Below, piece after piece: positions 6,917-14,494 of a DNA stretch of 16,330 bases (positions are counted from its first letter, which is position 1; every line of letters starts with the position of its first letter). Below the pieces are notes generated by a model. It worked only from the letters and a program-made list of their open reading frames with translations, made no database searches and was not told the origin of the DNA. Both the position numbers and the translations under genes were made by a program. The DNA comes from Terrisporobacter sp. GTDB lineage: Bacteria > Bacillota_A > Clostridia > Peptostreptococcales > Peptostreptococcaceae. The stretch covers positions 1 to 16,330 of the forward strand of contig JARKUZ010000046.1 in the NCBI GenBank assembly GCA_029851945.1, written 5' to 3'.

Positions 6917-7372
6917 TTATTGTTTTGTAACTAATATAGCTATTTTATAATCTGAGTTGTAGCTTACTTGTATAAGTTGATTTTTCTTGATGTTTACAAA
7001 ATCTTCTGCACCATAAGCTATTTGTAATTTAATAGGTTTTTTACCTTGTTTTATGATTGCAACATAATCTTTTTTACTTTTTTTCTCTAAAGTAATTAAG
7101 TTACCAACATAAGGTTTGAAGTTTTGGTATTTTTTAGATTCATTTCTCATGTAGAAGAAAGTACCAACAGCTATTGCTACATTTGCTGCAAATACATACC
7201 ATCCATTAACTTCTGCTATAGCACCTAATATTATGATAATAATCATCACTGCTATAGGTAAGATAGATTTCTTTAAAAGGATTTTCCCCATTATTTCGTT
7301 AGCTCTTTTCTCAGGGCCACTCATTGTTTTTGATCTGGCAAATGACTCTGCAAATCTTTGTCTTATGCTCAT
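6917..7372 (-). CDS. Two-helix membrane protein, unknown family
   Basis: This 151-residue protein has a basic N-terminal region (1-35, rich in Arg, Lys and Ser) and two close hydrophobic helices at about 36-54 (ILPIAVMIIIIILGAIAEV) and 57-75 (GWYVFAANVAIAVGTFFYM). A basic C-terminal domain of about 75 residues follows. Its alternating hydrophobic/charged pattern (DYVAIIKQG, IKLQIAYG, LIQVSYNSDYKIAILV) suggests a small beta-barrel on the cytoplasmic face. I do not recognise the family or its role. AGGAGG (7384-7379) lies 6 nt before the ATG. No convincing sigma-A promoter was seen upstream. It converges on the TSCPD gene with a shared terminator. Confidence 0.8.
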   Translation of the reverse strand: MSIRQRFAESFARSKTMSGPEKRANEIMGKILLKKSILPIAVMIIIIILGAIAEVNGWYVFAANVAIAVGTFFYMRNESKKYQNFKPYVGNLITLEKKSKKDYVAIIKQGKKPIKLQIAYGAEDFVNIKKNQLIQVSYNSDYKIAILVTKQ

Positions 7373-7384
7373 TTTAATCCTCCT

Positions 7385-7606
7385 GTTTCCTTAATAGAAT
7401 TTAATCTATTTATCTTTGATACTTGAACTATTACATTTATATTATTTACAAATTATTCTTTAAAAATTTATATTCAAGAATATCAAAATATAATAACTAT
7501 TTTATCATAAAAAATATAAAAAGAAAATAAAACCAATAGGAAAAGATTTATTAGTTTTTATATTTTGTTTTATAATAAATTTTACTTCAATCCAAATATT
7601 ATAAAA
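7385..7606. other. Non-coding spacer between divergent genes
   Basis: This is AT-rich sequence with no gene-like frame. The only structure I see is ATATTC-AA-GAATAT (7470-7483), a 6-2-6 inverted repeat. It could be an operator for the reverse-strand gene, but no promoter could be aligned with it. Confidence 0.4.
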
Positions 7607-7617
7607 TGTGCTAGAAT
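7607..7617 (+). promoter_or_regulatory. Possible extended -10 promoter of the C_GCAxxG gene
   Basis: TGTGCTAGAAT matches the extended -10 form (TGTGnTATAAT) with one mismatch. No -35 is recognisable at 16-18 bp. If used, transcription begins near 7624 and leaves a leader of about 170 nt before the ATG at 7794. Confidence 0.35.
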
Positions 7618-7653
7618 AATTTATGGATAGTTCGTATTAGCATGAGGAGGAAT

Positions 7654-7683
7654 ATGATGGAAAGTTTTTCATCATTATTTTGA
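7654..7683 (+). CDS. Possible 9-residue leader peptide MMESFSSLF
   Basis: GAGGAGG (7644-7650) is the best ribosome site in this leader. It lies 3 nt from one ATG and 6 nt from a second, opening a frame of only nine codons ending in TGA (7681-7683). The coding sequence is itself a hairpin: 7654-7663 can pair with 7666-7675. A second 10-bp stem follows at 7704-7737. The gene 110 nt downstream has its own ribosome site. This may be a regulatory upstream ORF or chance; the peptide has no run of one codon pointing to a classical attenuation signal. Confidence 0.25.
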   Translation: MMESFSSLF

Positions 7684-7703
7684 AAAGTTTATATTTATAT
7701 AAC

Positions 7704-7737
7704 TATTAGTTTTCTTCATTATTATAAAAAACTAATA
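7704..7737 (+). repeat. 10-bp inverted repeat in the leader of the C_GCAxxG gene
   Basis: TATTAGTTTT (7704-7713) is perfectly complementary to AAAACTAATA (7728-7737) around a 14-nt loop. No T-run follows, so it is not an obvious terminator; it could be an mRNA stability or control element. Confidence 0.5.
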
Positions 7738-7793
7738 AGAATTTAATGTAAAATTATTATGAAAAATAAGTAATAAATGAGGGGGGAAATAAA

Positions 7794-8246
7794 ATGCAGA
7801 GTATTGATTTAAAAAAGGTTAGAGAAGAATCTGAGAATTATTTTTTTTATGAGGGACTTTCATGTTCTGAATCTGTTCTTAAAGCATTAATAAAAAATTT
7901 TGATATGAATGTAAGTAATGACATTATAAGAGTTGCAACAGGGTTTTCTGGTGGTATGGGAGGATCTGGATGCACTTGTGGTACTATATCTGGAGCTATA
8001 ATAGGTATAGGCCTACTATTTGGAAGATGTGAAGGTAGTGATCCTTCTATAGTAAAAGCAAAAGAATTAAGTAAACAAATTCATGATACTTTTAAGTCAC
8101 AGCATAAAGCTACATGTTGTAGGGCTTTAACTAGGGGGCTAGAGCCAGGAACAGCTGAAAGGTTTAATCAGTGTAAGTCTTTTGTTGGTGAAGTAGCATA
8201 TGAAACTGCTAAGCTTATTGCAGATGAATTAAGAATAAAATATTAA
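7794..8246 (+). CDS. C_GCAxxG_C_C family redox-type protein
   Basis: This 150-residue protein shows the order of conserved Cys/Gly motifs that defines the family: Cys24 in LSCSES, then GCTCGTISG (59-67, Cys60 and Cys62), then Cys108-Cys109 and Cys127. The family is annotated as putative redox-active or metal-binding, often found near electron-transfer genes in anaerobes; the reaction is unknown. The middle segment ISGAIIGIGLLFG is hydrophobic but probably buried rather than a membrane span. There is no signal peptide. GAGGGGGG (7779-7786) lies 7 nt before the ATG, an unusual G-rich ribosome site. A leader of about 170 nt with hairpins and a tiny ORF precedes it. The gene appears monocistronic. 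Confidence 0.88.
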   Translation: MQSIDLKKVREESENYFFYEGLSCSESVLKALIKNFDMNVSNDIIRVATGFSGGMGGSGCTCGTISGAIIGIGLLFGRCEGSDPSIVKAKELSKQIHDTFKSQHKATCCRALTRGLEPGTAERFNQCKSFVGEVAYETAKLIADELRIKY

Positions 8247-8264
8247 TATTTATGTAACATTATA

Positions 8265-8292
8265 TTTTAAATATCTTATTATTGTGTATAAT
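8265..8292 (+). promoter_or_regulatory. Promoter of the 85-aa acidic protein gene
   Basis: A perfect TATAAT (8287-8292) is preceded by TGTG. The -35 candidate TTTTAA (8265-8270) at 16 bp is weak (3/6). Transcription would start near 8299, 34 nt before the ATG. Confidence 0.45.
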
Positions 8293-8332
8293 ATTAATTA
8301 TAGTTTAAATTAATATTAAGGAGAGTCATTAA

Positions 8333-8590
8333 ATGGAAGAATTATATAGACTTATAGAAGAAAAAATATATGCATCAGGATATGAAGGTTCAGTTAGTGG
8401 AGCAGATATCTATGATGAAATATGTGATGAGATAGAAGATAAAGAAGAAGGCAGTTACATATTTATGAGCAAAAAAGAAGATGATGTAATATACGAATAT
8501 AAGATAGATGTAATGGAAGATCAATTTAACTTATCATATTTAGATATAAAAGTTAATGGAAAAACTTATCACGTAGATTTTGACAACTAG
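8333..8590 (+). CDS. Small acidic protein, unknown
   Basis: This 85-residue cytoplasmic protein is strongly acidic, with many Glu and Asp, including a central cluster near residues 30-42 (CDEIEDKEEGS). It begins with a probable helix (EELYRLIEEKIYASG) followed by strands (YEYKIDVME, LSYLDIKVNG, YHVDFDN). That alpha/beta pattern is compatible with a compact single-domain fold, but I recognise no family. AAGGAGA (8318-8324) lies 8 nt before the ATG. The gene has its own promoter (TATAAT at 8287) and terminator (8598-8632), so it is a stand-alone unit. Confidence 0.8.
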   Translation: MEELYRLIEEKIYASGYEGSVSGADIYDEICDEIEDKEEGSYIFMSKKEDDVIYEYKIDVMEDQFNLSYLDIKVNGKTYHVDFDN

Positions 8591-8597
8591 ACTATTT

Positions 8598-8632
8598 AAT
8601 ACAACATGATCAAAATTATGTTGTATTTTTTT
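8598..8632 (+). terminator. Terminator of the 85-aa acidic protein gene
   Basis: AATACAACAT (8598-8607) pairs over 10 bp with ATGTTGTATT (8618-8627) around a 10-nt loop, followed by TTTTT. Confidence 0.85.
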
Positions 8633-8696
8633 GTGCAAAAATCAGTATATATCTATGATTAAATGGTTATAATAATAAGTTTACATTAATTAACAG

Positions 8697-8725
8697 TTAA
8701 AAAACTTACTATTTGATGTTAGAAT
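8697..8725 (+). promoter_or_regulatory. Promoter of the CAP-domain gene, extended -10
   Basis: TTAAAA (8697-8702, 4/6), a 17-bp spacer ending in TGT, then TAGAAT (8720-8725, 5/6). Another TATAAT occurs at 8668-8673 without a clear -35. Which one is used decides whether the hairpins at 8727-8756 lie in the leader. Confidence 0.4.
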
Positions 8726-8726
8726 A

Positions 8727-8772
8727 CTAATCACAGGGGTTAGCTGTACTCATTAGGTTACAAAAAAGTAAC
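8727..8772 (+). other. Structured leader of the CAP-domain gene, unassigned
   Basis: Possible folding: CTAAT (8727-8731) with ATTAG (8752-8756) enclosing ACAG (8733-8736) with CTGT (8744-8747), next to a GTTAC/GTAAC hairpin (8757-8772) with an A6 loop. It is locally richer in G and C than the flanks, and contains an ACAGGGGTTAGCTG core. I could not match it to a riboswitch class I know. Confidence 0.3.
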
Positions 8773-8800
8773 AAATTCAGAAAATAGGAGTGTGTTAATT

Positions 8801-9580
8801 ATGAACAAAAGGTTTAAGACTTTATTAATGGCAGGATTAGTAACTACTTTAACAGCAATTAGTGTTGTTTCATCAAATGCTTTATCTAAGAATAAAGTAG
8901 AAAGCGTAAAAACTAAGGGTGCAATTTACCTATGTATAAATGGTGTAAAATATAAAATACCATTCATTTGTAATGGAAAACCATCAATAGATGAAGATAA
9001 TAGTAATGGAAACAACAACAATACAAACAATGATAATAACAATAGTAATGATAATACTAACAATGATAATGATGTAAATAATAATGACACTAATAATGGT
9101 GATAGCAATAACGAAAATAACAACGATAATACAGTCGAAAAACCAGAAGATAATAACAATTCATCAAATAATGATGCTTCATTAGATGGAGAATTTGCTA
9201 ATTTTCAAAAAGAAGTTTTAAGGCTAGTAAATGTGGAAAGAAGTAAAAGAGGATTAAATGAACTAACTTTAAATACTGAATTATCAAGAGTAGCTACATT
9301 AAAATCTCAAGATATGATAAATAAAAACTACTTTAGCCATACTTCTCCAACTTATGGTTCACCATTTGATATGATGAAAAAATTTAATATAAGCTATAAA
9401 ACAGCAGGAGAAAATATAGCAATGGGACAAAAAACACCAGCACAAGTAGTAGAAGCTTGGATGAACTCTGAAGGACATAGAGCAAACATATTAAATGCAA
9501 ATTATACAGATTTAGGTGTAGGGGTAGCAAAAAGTTCTAAAGGAACTATATACTGGACACAAATGTTTATAGGAAAATAA
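8801..9580 (+). CDS. Secreted CAP (SCP/PR1-like) domain protein
   Basis: This 259-residue exported protein has a signal peptide (1 to about 27: KR, a hydrophobic core, cleavage after SSNA). A short segment with two Cys (ICNGVKY-like, 45-57) is followed by an Asn/Asp-rich low-complexity linker (about 62-125) and a CAP domain (about 135-259). CAP hallmarks are VNVERSKRGL, the HTSPTYGSPF loop, GENIA, EAWMNSEGHRANIL and YWTQMFIG, the pattern of bacterial YkwD-like proteins. Function of bacterial CAP proteins is mostly unknown. No cell-wall anchor (LPXTG, SLH or Cwp repeats) is seen, so it is probably released. The ATG at 8801 is preferred over the GTG at 8792 because AGGAG (8786-8790) lies 10 nt from the former and 1 nt from the latter. 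Confidence 0.93.
   Translation: MNKRFKTLLMAGLVTTLTAISVVSSNALSKNKVESVKTKGAIYLCINGVKYKIPFICNGKPSIDEDNSNGNNNNTNNDNNNSNDNTNNDNDVNNNDTNNGDSNNENNNDNTVEKPEDNNNSSNNDASLDGEFANFQKEVLRLVNVERSKRGLNELTLNTELSRVATLKSQDMINKNYFSHTSPTYGSPFDMMKKFNISYKTAGENIAMGQKTPAQVVEAWMNSEGHRANILNANYTDLGVGVAKSSKGTIYWTQMFIGK
9001..9170 (+). repeat. Asn/Asp-coding low-complexity tract inside the CAP gene
   Basis: Degenerate AAT/AAC/GAT codon repeats encode about 55 residues made mostly of Asn and Asp with Ser, Thr and Gly. Such tracts vary in length between strains by slippage and act as flexible spacers. Confidence 0.85.
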
Positions 9581-9581
9581 T

Positions 9582-9617
9582 AAAAAACACAAAGGTATTC
9601 TTACCTTTGTGTTTTTT
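9582..9617. terminator. Bidirectional terminator, CAP gene / superoxide dismutase gene
   Basis: AAAAAACACAAAGGTA (9582-9597) pairs perfectly over 16 bp with TACCTTTGTGTTTTTT (9602-9617) around a 4-nt loop (TTCT). It has T-runs on both strands and sits exactly between the stop codons of the two convergent genes. Confidence 0.92.
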
Positions 9618-9618
9618 A

Positions 9619-10137
9619 TTAATAATGATAAGGCATAATAACTCCGCAAGCTATTTTATTACCAGAATCACCTGAAGGCTGAGTATGGAAATCATCTGGA
9701 TTTTCGTGTAAAATTATAGATTTATCTATAATATCATTCACATTAAATGCGCTTGTATAAACTGATAATATGCCAACACCGTTAGCTACTAAGATAGGAG
9801 GTAAATCCCCTGCATGAAAAGGATGTTCACTATTAGTTGGGTTATAATGATTACCCGTATATGGAAAAGATTCCGTTATTGTTCCTTGGAAACAATCTCC
9901 TCGCTCATGTATATGAAATCCATGAAATTTTGTCGGTTCTCCATTTGAATTAGTTTCAGGTATTCCAATAATATAAGCTTTTATATATACACCTCCACTA
10001 AGCTGATAAAAAAGTATCTCACCGATTACTGAAGGAGTATTTATACCACCTTGCAATCTTGCAATAGCAGTAGGATGATTGGGTTGGTACGCAGAAAATA
10101 TTTTAGGTATTTCATTTTTTAAATATGAAAGATCCAT
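9619..10137 (-). CDS. sodC: Cu/Zn-type superoxide dismutase, no signal peptide
   Basis: The protein should dismutate superoxide to peroxide and oxygen. All metal ligands can be placed: Cu ligands His75 and His77 (GFHIHERGDC) and His151, bridging His97 (GNHYNP), Zn ligands His105, His108 and Asp111 (HPFHAGD). Cys82 and Cys164 can form the conserved disulfide. The active-site Arg of most SODs (Arg143 in human SOD1) is Lys161 here (SGNKIACGVI). Most bacterial SodC proteins are exported; this 172-residue protein starts without a signal peptide and seems intracellular, or released with spores or lysis. AAGGAG (10150-10145) lies 7 nt before the ATG. A TATAAT occurs at 10174-10169 on the same strand with no clear -35. 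The gene symbol is by family. Confidence 0.88.
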   Translation of the reverse strand: MDLSYLKNEIPKIFSAYQPNHPTAIARLQGGINTPSVIGEILFYQLSGGVYIKAYIIGIPETNSNGEPTKFHGFHIHERGDCFQGTITESFPYTGNHYNPTNSEHPFHAGDLPPILVANGVGILSVYTSAFNVNDIIDKSIILHENPDDFHTQPSGDSGNKIACGVIMPYHY

Positions 10138-10343
10138 TTTAAATCTCCTTTTTGTTCAAGATATATAGATTATATTATGAATTTAAATAATAAGTTGTTA
10201 CATGATACTAATACATATTAAAAAAATACTAAACTTTTATAATTAGATATATAAGAAATTTAATGAATTATAATAAATATGTTAATATAAAAATAATACA
10301 GTAAATAATCTTGTCATAGAAGAAGTAAACTAGGAGGTATAAG

Positions 10344-10592
10344 TTGTTATATTATTTAATAATTGTTAATTTAATTGGTTTTATACTGATGTATATAGAC
10401 AAAAAAAGGGCGATAAATCATAGCTATAGGATTTCAGAAAAAAGCTTATTTTTAGTCTGTTTTCTTGGTGGATCACTAGGTTCTTTAATAGGTATGTATA
10501 CTTTTAGACATAAAACTAGACATAATAAATTTGTATTTGGTGTACCTATAATATTAGCTATTAATATATTAATTAAATATATATTAAAATAA
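10344..10592 (+). CDS. DUF1294 small membrane protein
   Basis: This 82-residue protein shows the DUF1294 pattern: a first helix (YYLIIVNLIGFILMYI), then DKKRAI, RISEKSL, a second helix rich in Gly (FLGGSLGSLIGMY), the charged FRHKTRHNKF loop and a last helix (IILAINILIKYIL). It is a membrane protein of unknown function. The start is TTG (10344) with AGGAGG (10332-10337) 6 nt before it. The next gene downstream, 97 bp away and on the same strand, is a cold-shock protein; in many proteobacteria the two domains are fused in one protein, which suggests a shared role. No terminator separates the two genes, but csp-2 probably also has a promoter of its own. Confidence 0.88.
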   Translation: MLYYLIIVNLIGFILMYIDKKRAINHSYRISEKSLFLVCFLGGSLGSLIGMYTFRHKTRHNKFVFGVPIILAINILIKYILK

Positions 10593-10615
10593 AAGTAGCT
10601 TTTTAAAGTATATAA

Positions 10616-10624
10616 TGTTATACT
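10616..10624 (+). promoter_or_regulatory. Possible extended -10 promoter of csp-2
   Basis: TGT-TATACT (10616-10624) is a TGn-extended -10 with 5/6 matches; a perfect TATAAT overlaps just upstream (10611-10616). No good -35 is seen. It leaves a leader of about 60 nt with a short TCAAG/CTTGA hairpin (10651-10665). Confidence 0.4.
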
Positions 10625-10689
10625 AATATAGTGGGAACACATTAAGAAAGTCAAGTAAAGCTTGATGTAGGTTTATAGGAGATTCTATA

Positions 10690-10890
10690 ATGAATAATGG
10701 AATAGTAAAATGGTTTAACAATGAAAAAGGATTCGGATTTATATCTGTAGAAGGTGGAGAGGATGTATTCGCTCACTTCACAGCTATACAAGGTGAAGGA
10801 TTTAAATCATTAGAAGAAGGTCAAAAAGTAAGCTTTGATATAGTTGAAGGTGCTAAAGGTCTTCAAGCAGCTAACATAACTATATTATAA
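10690..10890 (+). CDS. Cold-shock protein, CspA family (copy 2)
   Basis: This 66-residue single cold-shock domain has RNP1 (KGFGFI, 13-18) and RNP2 (VFAHF, 26-30). It is 51/66 identical to the copy at 370-570. Notable changes are Pro58 to Leu in the usually conserved GPQAANV, Val28 to Ala inside RNP2 and loss of the C-terminal Arg, so nucleic-acid preference or stability may differ. AGGAG (10677-10681) lies 8 nt before the ATG. It follows the DUF1294 gene on the same strand and ends in a strong terminator (10915-10939), so co-transcription with DUF1294 is possible. Confidence 0.95.
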   Translation: MNNGIVKWFNNEKGFGFISVEGGEDVFAHFTAIQGEGFKSLEEGQKVSFDIVEGAKGLQAANITIL

Positions 10891-10914
10891 TATATAAATT
10901 TGTCAGAGTGCTTT

Positions 10915-10939
10915 AAAGGTCCCTAAGGGGCCTTTTTTT
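10915..10939 (+). terminator. Terminator of csp-2
   Basis: AAAGGTCCC (10915-10923) pairs with GGGGCCTTT (10927-10935) with one G·U and a 3-nt loop, then TTTT. It is GC-rich for this genome and therefore strong. Confidence 0.92.
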
Positions 10940-10989
10940 ATACCTACAAATAAAGATTAATTAGCAAAAAAGAATGATTTTAAAATATT

Positions 10990-11018
10990 TTTACAAAAAT
11001 ATAATGAAAATATATAAT
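10990..11018 (+). promoter_or_regulatory. Sigma-A promoter of glpK
   Basis: TTTACA (10990-10995, 5/6), a 17-bp spacer, then a perfect TATAAT (11013-11018). Transcription would start near 11025, giving a leader of about 70 nt. I saw no catabolite-response (cre) sequence around it. Confidence 0.65.
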
Positions 11019-11055
11019 ATTTATATAAATAATAGTTATAATAAAGAAATTTTAG

Positions 11056-12603
<1,548 letters not shown>

Positions 12604-12624
12604 GTTTTTAGTATAAAAAATTAT

Positions 12625-12659
12625 AAATCCCTATAAAGAAATACTTTATAGGGATTTTT
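12625..12659 (+). terminator. Terminator of glpK
   Basis: AAATCCCTATAAAG (12625-12638) pairs perfectly over 14 bp with CTTTATAGGGATTT (12644-12657) around a 5-nt loop, followed by TTA. It lies 21 nt after the glpK stop. Confidence 0.9.
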
Positions 12660-12709
12660 ATTATTTGAAAATTATATTTTATTCATGAAAACATAGTATT
12701 CAAAAACTT

Positions 12710-13330
12710 TTAGTCATATAAAAAAGTTGGCACTGAATTGTAAATATATCTATCTCCAACAGCAAGTAATATATCGTTTTCCATAAAAACTATATAAGGA
12801 CCTGGAGAGATTATTAAGTCTTCTCCTCTTTTTATAGCAACTATAGTTGCACCAGTGTTTTGCCAAAATTTAGTCTCAGCGGCAGTTTTTCCGATATATT
12901 TGCAATGTGGTTCAACTTTGAATTGAACAGGAACTAAAGGATTTATAACTTCTAATCTATCAGAATAATCTAATATTTTATTTAAGGTAGTAACGATATC
13001 ATTATCAATTTTTGATTTATACTCAAGTAATTCATATAAATTACTTTTATAAGAAGAAATATTAGTAATATCTTCATATTTTTTTATAAAGGATAGAGCA
13101 TTTTTAGAAGATAAGACAGTTACTCCTTTTCCTTTTATACTTTCAACAATATCAATGTCTTCTAATAATTTTATGGCCCTTCTAATTGTTTCTGGAGAAA
13201 CATTATATTTACCTGCAAGAATAGAACGACCATATAAGGTACTTCCTTCTTCTATATCACCTGTATGTATCTTATTAGCTAAATCAAGGGCTATTTTTTG
13301 ATATATAGGTATTGTATATTTTTCTTTCAT
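12710..13330 (-). CDS. GntR-type regulator with RCK_C (TrkA-C) domain, BusR-like
   Basis: This 206-residue transcription factor starts with a GntR winged helix (about 5-75: IYQKIALDLANKI, NVSPETIRRAIKLL, KGKGVTVL). A linker helix or coiled coil (about 95-128) leads to an RCK_C/TrkA-C domain (about 130-206: KTAAETKF, ATIVAIKRGEDLIISPGPY, DILLAVGD). This is the architecture of BusR, which binds c-di-AMP through RCK_C and represses the osmolyte importer busAB in lactic acid bacteria. Ligand and target are inferred from architecture; no busAB is in the window. A GAAGGTG ribosome site (13342-13336) lies 5 nt before the ATG. It diverges from the EamA transporter, with a 7-1-7 palindrome between them, so it may control itself and the transporter. 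Confidence 0.85.
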   Translation of the reverse strand: MKEKYTIPIYQKIALDLANKIHTGDIEEGSTLYGRSILAGKYNVSPETIRRAIKLLEDIDIVESIKGKGVTVLSSKNALSFIKKYEDITNISSYKSNLYELLEYKSKIDNDIVTTLNKILDYSDRLEVINPLVPVQFKVEPHCKYIGKTAAETKFWQNTGATIVAIKRGEDLIISPGPYIVFMENDILLAVGDRYIYNSVPTFLYD

Positions 13331-13384
13331 TAATTCACCTTCTAGCTTAGATTTTTATAATTATAAAATAATATCACTATTAAT

Positions 13385-13412
13385 ATTGTATATATAATTG
13401 GCAATTATGCAA
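13385..13412 (-). promoter_or_regulatory. Possible promoter and operator of the GntR-RCK_C gene
   Basis: On the reverse strand TTGCAT (13412-13407) and TACAAT (13390-13385) are 16 bp apart. The spacer and edge of the -35 are filled by ATAATTG-G-CAATTAT (13394-13408), a perfect 7-1-7 inverted repeat. A regulator bound there would block this promoter. The promoter boxes alone are weak; the palindrome is exact. Confidence 0.35.
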
Positions 13413-13471
13413 GATGCTATTTAAAATAAATTAAAGTTTATTGAATATTTATGTAAATAAAAATATAATAT

Positions 13472-13500
13472 TTGACTATTATATTATGGAAATATAAAAT
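13472..13500 (+). promoter_or_regulatory. Sigma-A promoter of the EamA transporter gene
   Basis: TTGACT (13472-13477, 5/6), a 17-bp spacer, then TAAAAT (13495-13500, 5/6). Transcription would start near 13507, about 32 nt before the ATG. Confidence 0.6.
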
Positions 13501-13538
13501 AGATTAGTAGAAATTTAATAAAAAGTAAAGGAGTCAAT

Positions 13539-14417
13539 ATGAAAGATATAATTACATCAAATAGAATTAAAGGCATATTCTTTATAATACTTTCAGCATT
13601 TGGATTTGCTGTTATGTCTGCTTTTATAAAATTATCTGGTGACTTACCTAATATACAAAAGGTGTTTTTTAGAAACTTAGTGGCCGCAATTATAGCTTTA
13701 TTTTTAATATTAAAACATAAAGGAAGTTTCATAGGTAAAAAAGAAAATAGGAAAATACTTATTTATCGTTCGTTATTTGGAACAATAGGAGTTATTTTTA
13801 ATTATTATGCAATTGATAATTTAGTATTATCAGATGCCAATATGTTAAATAAAATAAGTCCATTTTTAGTAGTAGTATTTTGTGCGCTTATATTAAAAGA
13901 AAAAATAAATACAAAACAAATAGGAGCTATATTAGTTGCCTTTATCGGAGCTTTATTCATAATAAAGCCAAGCTTCGATGTGAAAGTAATTCCATACTTA
14001 ATAGGCTTTTTAAGCGCAGTATTTGCAGCTCTTGCATATACTTATGTTAGGATGCTTGGAAAAAAAGAGGAGTACTATACAATTGTATTTTTCTTTTCTA
14101 CGTTTTCATTGATAGTAGTTCTTCCTATGTTTTTTGCAGTATATGAAAGTATGACGTTTACACAATTAGCATATTTATTACTTGCGGGAGTATTTGCAAG
14201 TCTTGGCCAATTTGGTATCACACTTGCATATAAATATGCACCGGCTAAAGAGATCTCAATATTTGATTATAGTAATATAATTTTCTCTGCAATACTGAGC
14301 ATATTCTTATTTGGAGTATATCCAGATAAATTTAGTGTTATCGGATATGTTATAATATTTGGATCAGCACTTTATATGTTTATGTACAATAAGAAACAAG
14401 ATAAACTAGAAAAATAA
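13539..14417 (+). CDS. EamA/DMT-family transporter
   Basis: This 292-residue inner-membrane protein has ten predicted helices arranged as two EamA repeats (about 12-142 and 152-283), the standard drug/metabolite transporter layout. It has a short cytoplasmic start and a Lys-rich end (NKKQDKLEK). Repeat 1 begins GIFFIILSAFGFAVMSAFIK and contains the usual FFRNLVA and ALILKEK segments; repeat 2 ends IFSAILSIFLFGVYP. Family members export amino acids, nucleosides or other small metabolites; the substrate cannot be told from sequence. AAAGGAG (13527-13533) lies 5 nt before the ATG. It is divergent from the BusR-like regulator and followed at 77 bp by a Gfo/Idh/MocA gene, with a hairpin between. 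Confidence 0.92.
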   Translation: MKDIITSNRIKGIFFIILSAFGFAVMSAFIKLSGDLPNIQKVFFRNLVAAIIALFLILKHKGSFIGKKENRKILIYRSLFGTIGVIFNYYAIDNLVLSDANMLNKISPFLVVVFCALILKEKINTKQIGAILVAFIGALFIIKPSFDVKVIPYLIGFLSAVFAALAYTYVRMLGKKEEYYTIVFFFSTFSLIVVLPMFFAVYESMTFTQLAYLLLAGVFASLGQFGITLAYKYAPAKEISIFDYSNIIFSAILSIFLFGVYPDKFSVIGYVIIFGSALYMFMYNKKQDKLEK

Positions 14418-14421
14418 TGTT

Positions 14422-14489
14422 AATCCCCTTTAGTTCATCAATATATATTATAATTATTTATATATATAATTGATAAATTAAAGGGGATT
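14422..14489 (+). promoter_or_regulatory. Long hairpin enclosing the ribosome site of the next gene
   Basis: AATCCCCTTTA (14422-14432) is perfectly complementary to TAAAGGGGATT (14479-14489). Within the loop ATCAAT (14437-14442) pairs with ATTGAT (14469-14474), and AT-rich segments extend this further. The 3' arm holds AAAGGGGA, the ribosome site of the gene starting at 14495. Only TTTTA follows, so it may be a weak terminator for eamA, a translational block for the next gene, or both. Confidence 0.6.
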
Positions 14490-14494
14490 TTAAA

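Noticed and set aside
8727..8772. PreQ1 or c-di-GMP riboswitch before the CAP gene
   Set aside because: TTAGCTGTACTC only loosely recalls PreQ1 sequences; required loops and the A-rich pseudoknot tail do not align, and the c-di-GMP core is absent.
8772..8786. CodY-like box (AATTCAGAAAAT) before the CAP gene
   Set aside because: About four mismatches to AATTTTCWGAAAATT, which is common by chance in such AT-rich DNA.
8926..9159. Reverse-strand Leu/Ser-rich frame of 77 codons
   Set aside because: It is the complement of the Asn/Asp-rich codon tract of the CAP gene, with no ribosome site.
9001..9170. AAT/GAT repeats as a CRISPR or tandem array
   Set aside because: They are in-frame codon-level low complexity without regular spacers or identical units.
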